From positions 1,240,001 to 1,304,000 of the forward strand of contig OZ223471.1 in the NCBI GenBank assembly GCA_965140775.1: 64,000 bases of DNA, given 5' to 3'. A program made the translations under genes and the position numbers. Below are positions 35,375-46,800 of the stretch, one piece after another. The notes below the pieces were generated by a model. The model did not search any database, had not been told where the DNA came from, and saw only the letters and a program-made list of their open reading frames with translations. The DNA comes from UBA6244 sp965140775. GTDB lineage: Bacteria; Bacteroidota; Bacteroidia; Bacteroidales; F082. Numbering within the stretch: position 1 is the stretch's first letter; each line of letters opens with the position of its first letter.

Positions 35375-37219
35375 TTACTTCTCCTTTTTCAAAATAAATC
35401 CCGACAACGGCGGCAATTCCATTTTTCCATCCACCATGCCTCCATTCATCAGATCAGTATAAACGGTCTTGTCGGGGAGGTTGTAGAAATCGGCCGAATC
35501 TCCCAAATTGAATAACACCACGATTTCGTTGGATGGATTGGTTCTGCTATACATAAAAGTTTTACCCTTGGTTTTCAGAAAATTGAAATCTCCGTCAAAA
35601 AGCACCGGATTCTGTTTTCGTAACTGAATCAGCTTTTTGTAGTATGCGAATTGTGTGTTGTCGAAGCCCACCGTGTCGTAAACAGGTTCTCCGGGTTGGA
35701 TGTTGTTCCGGTTTTCCGCGTCGCAGGTATATTCAGGCCACCAGAGCGGCTTGCGGCAATCGGGATCGTCGGCGCCCCACATGCCCATTTCGTCGCCATT
35801 CCACACATGAGGTGCTCCAATGCCGGTGAATTGATGCATCAGATAGAGCCTCGCCCGTTGATAGGTTTCCGGATCAGGTTTTCCGGTTTTGTAGTTTTTG
35901 TCGTCGGATGGTTTGGCGTTCAACTTGTATTTCCCCTTATTGTAAAAGGAGGTGAGCAAGCGTGGCGAATCGTGGGATGCTGCCAGCGACATCATGGCAT
36001 CGCGGTTAGGTTTGTTCAGTCGGTTCCATTGAAATTGCAGACTGTCTTTCAGCTGTTCGGCAGTAATTTCCATGTCTGTTTTGGCAAAGAAATACCTGGC
36101 CGGACGATATACCTGATAGAACATTACGGCATCGAACACATCACCTTGTGTGTAAGGTGCTGGGTTCATCAGCTTGTCGGGCCACTGTTCCCACCAGATT
36201 TCACCCACCAGATACGCCTCCGGGTTGATACTTTTCACAAAATCATGGTAATCGCGCCAAAAACCCATGGGAATTTGGTCGGCCACATCAAGACGAATAC
36301 CGTCAATACCCTTGCTGACATCTCCGTTGGGAGCCAGCCAGCGTTTGGTTACGTTGAAAATATGTTGTTTGGCGCCTTCGTTTTGGTCACCTTCGTAGGG
36401 TTTTCCATGGACACGCTCGCCGGTGATGTTCACCTTTTTGATTTCAGGTAAACTGCTTATGTTCAGCCATCCCTGGTATTTAAATTCATTTTCGGGTGTG
36501 TTGGGATCGTCGAAAGCAAGGATGTTGTACCAATCTTTAAATGCTGATTTTTCCTGATTCTTCACCACATCTTTAAAAGCCCAAAATTCAACTCCGGTGT
36601 GGTTCCATGAGTAATCCACAATTACCTTGATACCCCGTTGATGCAATTGGTCCACAATCTGCAAAAACTGCTTGTCGGCGGCAGTCCATTGCCAGGTGGA
36701 GGGATCCCCCGGGTTTTCTTCGGCCATGATTTTCATATCCCCTTCCGGGTCGGGGCCGAAATTCACGTCCATGTGTCGCCAGTTGCGCGCATCAAACTTG
36801 TGAAGCGATGGAGCATCATTGATGGGATTGAAATAAACTGCCGTAACACCTAGATCTTGTATATAATCCAGTTTGTTGAGCACCCCTTGAAAATCGCCGC
36901 CATACCTGCGGAGTTGCAGGTTTCCATAAAAATCGTTACCCAAATCCTTGGCCCACCGGTCCTGTTCGTACCAGCTTTGCGTCCAGGGAGTTATGCTCCA
37001 ATTATCAGGAACTGGTCTGAAATCCGAAGCCGTCCGGATGGTGGCAGGAGTGGGGTTGTTGGTGGAATCGCCATTGTTGAAACGTTCCACAAATATTTGA
37101 TACCAAACTACCTTTTTGGCCCATTCGGGTGGGGGAGTGGGGGTGGTTTTTTGTTTTTGCTGACAGACGGCCATAGTGAATACAAATACCAAGGTGGGCA
37201 ATAAAGCGAGTTTTTTCAT
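35375..37219 (-). CDS. exported GH13 alpha-amylase family enzyme (SusA/neopullulanase-like)
   Basis: 614 residues from the ATG at 37219; the frame opens upstream at 37261 but only this start gives a signal peptide (MKKLALLPTLVFVF...), perhaps with a lipid-attached Cys19. The four GH13 regions are present: VDYSWNHTG (about 206), GIRLDVADQ with the nucleophile Asp (about 310), LVGEIWWEQ with the acid/base Glu (about 338), and AASHDSPR (about 415). It would cleave alpha-1,4-glucans or cyclodextrins in the periplasm or at the surface. It is convergent with susCDE and is the likely catalytic partner. A TATTTTTG box lies 30 bases upstream. Confidence 0.93.
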   Translation of the reverse strand: MKKLALLPTLVFVFTMAVCQQKQKTTPTPPPEWAKKVVWYQIFVERFNNGDSTNNPTPATIRTASDFRPVPDNWSITPWTQSWYEQDRWAKDLGNDFYGNLQLRRYGGDFQGVLNKLDYIQDLGVTAVYFNPINDAPSLHKFDARNWRHMDVNFGPDPEGDMKIMAEENPGDPSTWQWTAADKQFLQIVDQLHQRGIKVIVDYSWNHTGVEFWAFKDVVKNQEKSAFKDWYNILAFDDPNTPENEFKYQGWLNISSLPEIKKVNITGERVHGKPYEGDQNEGAKQHIFNVTKRWLAPNGDVSKGIDGIRLDVADQIPMGFWRDYHDFVKSINPEAYLVGEIWWEQWPDKLMNPAPYTQGDVFDAVMFYQVYRPARYFFAKTDMEITAEQLKDSLQFQWNRLNKPNRDAMMSLAASHDSPRLLTSFYNKGKYKLNAKPSDDKNYKTGKPDPETYQRARLYLMHQFTGIGAPHVWNGDEMGMWGADDPDCRKPLWWPEYTCDAENRNNIQPGEPVYDTVGFDNTQFAYYKKLIQLRKQNPVLFDGDFNFLKTKGKTFMYSRTNPSNEIVVLFNLGDSADFYNLPDKTVYTDLMNGGMVDGKMELPPLSGFILKKEK

Positions 37220-37249
37220 GAAGCACAAATTGGTGAAAATTGCGAACTT

Positions 37250-37257
37250 CAAAAATA
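37250..37257 (-). promoter_or_regulatory. -7 box (TATTTTTG) for the GH13 gene
   Basis: The minus strand reads TATTTTTG, 30 bases before the amylase ATG at 37219. A TTG follows 15 bases upstream of it, a little closer than the usual -33 spacing. Confidence 0.38.
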
Positions 37258-37261
37258 CCAA

Positions 37262-37824
37262 ATTTTTGCGTTCAAAGGCCGGCGTAAAGCAGCCGATACA
37301 CTTAAAAATGCCCGATGCCGGGTTCGGGTTGGTGTTTTTGGGTAGTCTTTATATAAAAAAAATACCTGCCTCACAACAAAAAATGCGAGTAATCTCTAAT
37401 TTATATTCATTCCAATGCAACCAAAATGGCCAATTGGTGTCATAAATATCGTGCCGATTATTAAGCTGTTAGGTTTTTTGGCAGGACAGAAGCCGGGTAT
37501 GGTTAGCAAAGTGGAATATGGGATGAACTGCTGACCGATTGTTATTTGTAAGCTGAAATAACTATTTTTGATAGCTTTTTACGAAGCAGGGAAATAGGAT
37601 AGACATTTATTGTTGGAAGAACATCCGCCCGATGTAGCCATTTAGCGTTTTATTATAGATGAATTAATTTTGAATAGTGCGGAAGTCACAAAGGTTGAGG
37701 GATTTTGTGCCAACTCACATGGCTCGGGAGTTCTCAGTCTTTTTATTTTGGAAACTTTTTTACTGTTTATACATATAAATAACTTGTCGTATAACATATT
37801 GCAGCACCCACAAACCACAACCAT
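37262..37824. other. intergenic region between amylase and giant adhesin
   Basis: About 560 bases between divergent genes, AT-rich from 37,330. No tRNA, hairpin terminator or convincing protein frame is visible. It probably contains promoters of both flanking genes. Confidence 0.4.
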
Positions 37825-40800
37825 ATGAATAAATTTTTACGCTTCTCTACACATAACACAAAACTTGCGAGATATTTAAAATTGTCTAAGATGCTTACCG
37901 CCCTATTTTTTATGGTGGTTGGGTTGGTGCCGAATATAGCCATGGGAGAGGGGACTGATGAGTTGTGTGCCACGGTGGGCGAAACGCACCTGTATTTATG
38001 TAACGATTATGTTAATGATTGTGGTCAGAATAGAAGTCATTTTGCAGTATATAATTGTAATCCTGAGGACAGATTATTTTTTGCTATAAAAAGTACCTCC
38101 GAAACTGTTTACTTTGGGTTTAACTGGGAACAATACAATGGGTCATCTTTTTCCAGTGTTGTTTTTCGCATCAAAAACAGCAGCGGTAATGTTGTGTATT
38201 CAGAAACCGCGATTCCTTCATCCGGTACCGGATATATTGGTACATTGATGGCTGCACGCAATGGACCCAATCAAGTTCCCGGTACCATTGGAGGATATGA
38301 TGCTTTTGAATTGACTAATTTGCCACCAGATAACTACTACATTGAATTTAATGGTACAAAATTGGGCAATCCAAATTATACTGATAACTGGAGGATTAAG
38401 TATATTGATGTAACGGTATATGACAATGCCTCAAGCCAGGTTAAAACAGGGCGATTGTTTTCAAAAGGTTGGCAATTTATTGAGACTCAGACAGGTCCTC
38501 CAAATGATCCTTGGGATAAGAACTCTTCTACCTTTTACATTTATTCCACTGATCAGGTAATTACCTCTGTTCAATTCGACGACTTGCAAGGACGTGCATG
38601 GTTAATGTTTTGCAACTCCAATGGTTGTGATGATACCGGAGACTTTACTCAGGATAGGAAGTCTGTAGCGAACCAACAGGCCTATTTTCCTGAATACAAT
38701 ATCTTTGTTAATCCACCGGATCAGGATCTTTTTCCACCAACATCAACTCTGGGTGAAATCATTGAGCCGTGGCCGGTTGGTTATACCAATTGCAATGATG
38801 GCTCCATAGATTTTGTTGTAAATGTGGATAAAGAAGGGTTTGCAGAAGTGACATTGGATTTCGATCCCCCGTACACTGACATTACAGTCAATGACAATGT
38901 AAGTGCCGGAGCAAATACCATTACCTGGGATGGCCTTGATGGTTCGGGAAATCCCGTTCCTAATAATATAAGTTTTGGTTTTTTTGTTACCTACATCAAT
39001 GGGCTAACAAACTTGCCACTGTTTGACATAGAGGGGAATCCCAATGGATTTAGGATAAGCCTTATCGATCCTCCCGGTGACGTTCCGTTGGTGTTTTGGG
39101 ATGACAGCAATGTGGGGGGAACAACCAACTTTTCTGGATGCAACAGTACTCCACCGAACCCGGGCTGTCATGCATTTGGCGATGAAGATAACAATACGAT
39201 GAATACCTGGTGGTACACAGCTTCTAATTCAACAGCAACAGTTACCATTGTCGAAGAACGCGGCCCCCAACTCATGACCTTCACCCAAACCCCTCCACAA
39301 GAGCATTGTGCAGGGAGTACGGGGATTCAATTCTCCGTGGTTCCGGAGATCAACACCGAAGTTTATCATTGGTCCTATACCGGAACGGGCGTTACGGTTA
39401 CCCAAAGCCCCACCCAGGCCTGGGTGGTTACCCTTGATTTTGGTACCAATGCCACCCCCGGCGATTTGCAGGTATATGGCACCAATGCCAACTGTACCGA
39501 TCCCGGTCCCACGGCATCGTTGCCCATCACCATCATACCTGCTGCCAACGCCGATGCAGGTGATGACGAAACCACCTGTGCCGGGACACCCATTTTGTTA
39601 AGTACTGCCGTGGTGTCCAATCAATCCTCCATATTTTGGACAAAGGTGACCACCGGTGCCGATGGAACCTTCGACCACACCAGTTGGCAAAACCCCACCT
39701 ACACCCCCGGCCCTGCCGACAATGCACGTGGTTTTGTGGTGCTTTCTGTTTCTGCATTCTCCAATGCACCGTGTAGCACTGTGGCCACCGACCAAATGAC
39801 ACTCACTATTGATCCGGCACCCACCGCCTTTGCCGGAAACGACGACAACCTCTGTCTGGGTGGATCCTATACATTGGGCTCGGCCACCACCACCCATTCA
39901 GCTGCACAAACCTGGAGTGTAGTTACGGGTGATGGAACCTTTGATGATGCAACAGCCCTTCATCCTGAATATACCCCCGGCCCCGGCGATTTAATCGCAG
40001 GTACCTTTACCTTGCAGTTGGCGGCCCACCCATTGGGGCTTTGCTCCACTGATGCCACCGACCAGATTACTGTAACCATACAACCCGTTCCCGAGGCAGA
40101 TGCCGGTGCCGATGCAGGAATCTGTGACATAGAAACCTATACCCTTACGGGGGCCAGTGTGGATTTCAATACCGATCAGGAATGGACCCACAACGGAGAT
40201 GGAAGCTTCGACGATCGTTTTGCCATAAATCCAACCTATACGCCCGGAGCCAATGATATTTTAACCGGAAGCGTTATTCTCACGCTCACGGCTACGCCCA
40301 TTGCTCCGTGTGCTGCCGATGCCGTTTCCACCATGACCCTTTCCATTCAACGGTCAGCCACAGCTGACGCTGGTCCGGATGCCACCATTTGTGAAAACGA
40401 TGACCTGCAACTGAACGGTACAGTCGAGTTTCAGAATTCCATTTTGTGGAGTGTTCCCCCCACGGCAGATGGTACTTTTGACGATCCCACCCTTGTCAAC
40501 CCAATTTATACCCCCGGACCCACCGACATCGCCAATGGAAGTGTGGTACTCACGCTTACTGCAGGAGCAGTATCTCCATGTGCCGCTGATGCCGTATCGT
40601 CTATGACCCTGAATATTCAACCCCTGGCATTTGCTGATGCCGGAACCGATGCCACCATTTGTGAGGGAGAAACCTATACACTGCCGGGTGTTGAAGCCAA
40701 TACGGCTTCCCTTTTGTGGACACGAACAGGGGATGGAACCTTTAGTGATCCAACTGTTATCGATCCGGTTTATACCCCGGGAGCCAATGATATCCTTAAC

Positions 40801-43800
40801 GGATCAGTACAACTTACCCTCACAGGACAACCCATTGCACCCTGTGCTGCCGAGGCCATATCCACCATGACCCTGACCATCCAGCATCCTGTTACCGCCA
40901 GTGCAGGTCCCGCTACCGCGTTGATTTGTGAAGGTTCAGATTATCCCATTCCCGGAACATCCGAATATGCCTCACAACTCACCTGGACGACCACCGGTGA
41001 CGGAACATTTTCGGATGCCACCATTGCCGATCCAATCTATACACCCGGAGCCGGCGACATTGCCGCAGGAAGTGTCACCATGACCCTGACGGCCGATCCC
41101 ATTGCACCCTGTGCTGCACCTGTGGTCAGTAATGTGGTGTTGAACATACAACTGGCCTGCTTTGCAGATGCCGGTCAAGACGTGCTTTCATGTGAGGACG
41201 TACCATATACCGTTTTGGGTGATGCAGGTAACTATAGTTCTTTTGTTTGGAGCCATGATGGACTGGGAACTTTATCGAATGCCAACACCCTTAATCCGAC
41301 TTATACCCCTGCCCCTGGAGAGTTTAATACCACCGTCACCATTACCCTGAGCACCACGGCCATTCCACCTTGTGCCGACCAAACCGACTTCATGGAATTA
41401 ACCATATTGGAAGGATCCTATGCTGACGCCGGTAGCGACGAACAGGCTTGTGTGGGACTTCCCTACGATTTTGCCAACGGAAGTTCACCTCCACAGGAGT
41501 TTAACGGAACCACCTTCCTTTGGACGAAAGTCGATCCCACGGTTGATCCCACGGGATATATTGTCGATCCTACGGCAGTGGTACCTGTTTATGTTGTTGG
41601 AGACTACGATCCGGGTGTTACCTACCCCTTCGATATCGAATTTAATTTCGAGGTCCTAAGCGCCATCCGCTGCCGCGAGAGCGACAACATGATCCTCACC
41701 ATCGAGGACTACCAGCCCGGCGCCCCCCTCACCCCCGACCAAACCATCTGCTACAACATCGTCCCTGCCCAGATGGAAGTAAGTGCCCCCACGGGCGGTG
41801 TAGGCACCTACAGCTACCAATGGCAGAGCTCCACCGACAATGTCACCTTCACCGACATCCCCGGAGCCACGGCCCTGACCTACCTGAGTCCCACCTCCTT
41901 ATTGCAGACCACCTACTTCAAAAACGTACAAAGCTGCGATTGCGGCAGCAAGGAAACCCCGGTGATCACGGTCAACGTGTGGGATGAATTTTTGGCCGGC
42001 GCCCCCGCCCCCGACGAAATCATCTGCTATAGCAACCAACCCCAGCTGCTGGTGGCCGATGCCCCCACAGGAGGCGATGGAGTTTACACCTACCAATGGC
42101 AAAGCTCCACTGACAACATCACCTTTAGCGACATCACCGGAGCCACCACCCTGAGCTACCAACCCCCCTTACTTACCCAAACCACCTATTACAGGTTGCG
42201 ACAGACCAATACCTGTGCACTTGTATTCACCCCCACTACCACCATCGGCGTGCTGGATGAGTTCATCCCCGGCGCCGTGAGTGGCGACCAGCTCATCTGC
42301 TACAATACCCAGCCCGCCCCCGTGAGTGCCGATCCCCCCACCGGTGGTGATGGCAACTACACCTACCAGTGGCAAAGCTCCACGGACGATATCACCTACA
42401 CCGATATCACCGGCGCCACCAACCTGAGCTACCAACCCGGCCTGCTGACCACCCCCACCTACTACCACCTGAACCAGATATGCATCTGTGGCACCGTGAC
42501 CACCGCCTCCATTTTCGTGGATGTACATCCCGACTACAACGTGGGCAGCATCAGTGGTGATCAGACCATCTGCTACAATACCATCCCCACGGCAATCTTG
42601 GGAACCGCCCCCACCGGAGGCGATGGCAACTACACCTACCAATGGCAGAGTTCCACCAACAATGTCACCTTTTTGGATATTCCCGGTGCCACCCAAATCG
42701 ATTACCAAAGCGGAGCCCTGACCACCACCACCTACTTCAGACAAGTACAAAGCAGTGGATCAGGCTGTGGAATAGAAAACACCAATACGGTGACCGTAAC
42801 CGTTTACAACGAATTCTTACCAGGAAACGCCACCGGCAACCAAACCATTTGCTTTAACACCATTCCCACCCTGCCCCTGCACGGCACCGTTCCCACGGGC
42901 GCAGACGGCATCTATAGCTACCAGTGGGAAAAATCACAGGCAGGCGGACCCTATACCCCCATCGGAGGCGCCACATCACTGGATTACAGCGAGCCCAACG
43001 CCCTGCAAACCACCACCAACTACCGCCTGATGCAAACCTCCGGATGCGGCAGCATCTACACCAACATCGTCACCATCACGGTAAACGATCCCCCCAACGT
43101 GGTGGCCGTATCCAATATCAGCTCCGTGTGTGTGAACAACGAAGTCACCTTTAGTGGATTCAGCACCGACAACGTCACCTGGATGTGGAACTTTGGCGAT
43201 GGCACCACCAGCACCGACCAAAACCCACCCCCACATACCTACACCATCTTTGGAAACTACCTGGTGACCCTCACCGTCACCGACGTGATTGGCTGCAGCA
43301 ACGCCGACACCCTGATGATCGACGTGGTAGAACCCCCCATAGTTGATTTTAGCTATGCCATAGACACCTGTCAGAAGATCATCTTCACTGATGAGAGCAT
43401 CGCCCCCGCGGGCTACTTTTTGGTAGACTGGTACTGGGAACTGGGCGATGGCACCACCGATTCAGGCCCCACTTTCAGACACCAATACCCAGCAGGAGGG
43501 GTTTACACGGTTACTTTAACTGTTACCAGTGAAAAAGACGGAGATTTCTGTACCAACAGCACCTCCCTGCCCGTAATCGTCCCCAACACCCCCACCATCT
43601 ACTACACCTGGGATCCCGAGCCCACCTGTTTGATGGACACCACCTTCTTCTACGGCGCTTCGGGCACCCCCATCACCGATTGGTACTGGAACTTCGACGA
43701 TGGCCACGACACCACCGGACAATATGCCGGACACGTGTTCGACAACCCCGGAACTTATGACGTGATCCTCTACATCACCGACACCAACCTGTGCCAGAAC

Positions 43801-46800
43801 AGTCTAAGCCAACAAGTCACCATCAACCCCATCCCACAGGTGAGCATGCAAATCTTTGATTCACCCACCTGCGCCCAAAGTATGACCAGTTTCCAGGGAA
43901 GTGCCGATACCGGCATCGAATTCTGGTGGTGGGACTTTGGCGATGGCGGCATCAGCGAAGACCAAAACCCCGTGCACAGCTACACCAATGGCGGCACCTA
44001 CACCGTCACCTTAACCGCCACCGACTCGGCAGGCTGCTCCGCAACTGCCACAGGAGAGATTATCGTGGTACCCACCCCCACAGCCGACTTTAGTTATACC
44101 ATGAGCGGCTGCAACCTGTTTGCCTTTACCGACAACAGCACCCTGCCCCCGGGCTATCAGCCCTATAGCAGACTCTGGGACTTTGGTGATGGCAGCACCT
44201 CCGATGTCCCCAATCCCGTACACACCTATGCCACGGGAGGCTTCTACGATGTCAAACTGGTGTTCACCAGCGATAGCCTGACCTATGGGTGCAGCGACAG
44301 CATCACCAAGACTGTGCAAGCCCCCAACACCCCCAATGCCACCTTCACCTGGGCCCCCAACCCCGCCCAGGCAGGCGACAACATCGGCTTTTTTGCCACC
44401 AGCGGCAGCACCATCACCAACTGGGCCTGGGACTTTGCCGATGGCGGCACAGCCACGGGACAAAATGCAACCCACACCTACACCAACCCCGGCGACTACG
44501 ACGTGAGCCTGACCGTCACCGATGTGAACGGCTGCACCTTTGAAACCGTGATACAAGTCCATGTAGGCGGACTACCCCCGGTGGATTTTAGCTGGGACAA
44601 CGCCTGCGAAAACACCCCCATCCAGTTCACCACCGATGCCAGCGTTACCGACGTGGGCGCCGTGGCCATCTACGATTGGGACTTTGGCGATGGAACAGGC
44701 AGCAACAACCAAGATCCCCTGCACACCTATGTCAACGCGAACATGTACAATGTCACCCTCACCATTATCGACACCCTGGGATATACCAACAGCGTTACCC
44801 ACCAGGTAGAAGTGATGCCCGAGCCCATCAGCATGTTTTCCATCAGCAGTCCCAATTGCGAGAACTCAGAAACCTTCTTTGAAGACTACAGCATTCCCCT
44901 GAGCGGCTATCTCACCACCTGGGAGTGGGACTTTGGCGATGGCAATACAGCAACCATCAACTTCCCCGACGATCCCGATGTAAGCCACATTTACCCAGGT
45001 ACAGGCACCTACACCGCCATGTTAACGGTCACCACCAGCGATGGCTGTCAGGCAACCAATAGCCAGGACGTCACCATCACCCCATCACCCATTGCCCAGA
45101 TCGACTACGATGCGGGCTGCATGAGCGGACCCATCAGCTTCCATGATGTGAGCAGTGAAAACGGCGCCGGCAGCATCATTGCATGGCAGTGGAACTTTGG
45201 CGACCCCGCCAGTGGATCCTCCAACCAGAGCAGCCAGAGCGATCCCACCCACTTGTTCAGCGGTCCGGGCACCTATGAAGTCACCTTAAGCATTCAAAGC
45301 CAAAGCAACTGCACGGATGCCGACACCATAGAAATCACCATCACCGATGCCCCCGAAGTGGACTTTACTTTCACCCCCGCCTGTATGCATGAACCGGTAA
45401 GCTTTACCATCACCGATCTGACAGGACTGGATCAATACTTTTGGGACTTTGGCGATGGCCACACCAGCCAGCAGCCCGATCCCGAAAACACCTACGACAG
45501 CCCCGGCGACTACCAGGTAACCCTGACCGTACAAACCACCGATGGCTGCACGGCCACCCAAACCCAAACGGTAACGGTGAACCCCCTGCCACAGGCCGGC
45601 TTTGAGTACAGTCAGCCCACCTGCGTAGGCGATACCATCTTCTTCTTAAACCTGAGCAACAGCCCCAATGGCGCCATTGTAAAATGGGAATGGGACTTTG
45701 ACGATGGCAATACCGAAACCATCCTGGCACCCAACAGTGGCAACACCAGTCATGTTTATGCCAACGACCAAAGCTACGATGTCACCTTAACCGTTACCGA
45801 CTCCGACAGCTGTCAGAATACAGTAACCAGAACCGTTATTTCCGTAGCCAGTCCCGTGGCAGAGTTCAACTGGGAAGACGCCTGCTTTGGCCAGCCCACC
45901 CAGTTTTATGATCTGACCAACAACACCCCCGACATTGGCAGTTGGTACTGGGACTTTGGCGACCCCCTCTCGGGCAACACCAACACCAGCACCTACCAAA
46001 ACCCCACCCACGTGTTCAGTAGCCCGGGCGATTACACCGTCACCCTGATTGTGACCAACACCCAGGGCTGCGACGACACCATCACCCACGATTTGAGCGT
46101 GAACCCCGCCCCCGATGTAAGCTTTACCATGAGCAGCGACACCCTGTGTGCCAACACCCCGGTAAGCTTTGCAGGCACCTCCACCGCACAGATCAGCACC
46201 TGGTACTGGGACTTTGGCGATGGCGGCTATGCCCTGACCCAAAATGCCGACTACCTGTACAACGCCCCCGGCACCTATACAGTGACCCTGACCATCACCG
46301 ACCTGGCAGGCTGCGAGGCTTCCACCAGTGAGCAGATCGTGGTCAAAGACCCACCCCTGGCCAACTTTAGCTACCAGAATGCCTGTTTGGGCGACACCAC
46401 CTACTTCACCGATGAAAGCTACAGTCAGCTGGGCTACATTGCCGGCTGGGAATGGGATTTGGGCGATGGCAGCACCGCCAACATCCAAAACCCCACCCAC
46501 CTGTACGCCACCAACGATGACTTTCAGGTAACCCTTATTGCCACGGACAACTACGGCTGTGCCGACACCATCCGCCAATGGGTGAAGGTAAGAACCCGCC
46601 CCATCGCCAAGATCGAAAGCTTTGTCCAGGTATGTGATCCTGCCGGACAGGTTTACTTCTTTGATGGCAGCGAGCCCGGAGCCGATGGCAGCCCGATACA
46701 AACCTGGGAATGGAACCTTAACGAAGGCTACTACAGCACAGAAATCGATCCCGAGTACATCTACGATATCACCGACACCTGTTACCAGGTAACCCTGACA

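Noticed and set aside
39547..43086. Regularly spaced repeats considered as CRISPR
   Set aside because: The repeats are about 270 bp, in frame, protein-coding and have no unique short spacers; no cas genes are present.
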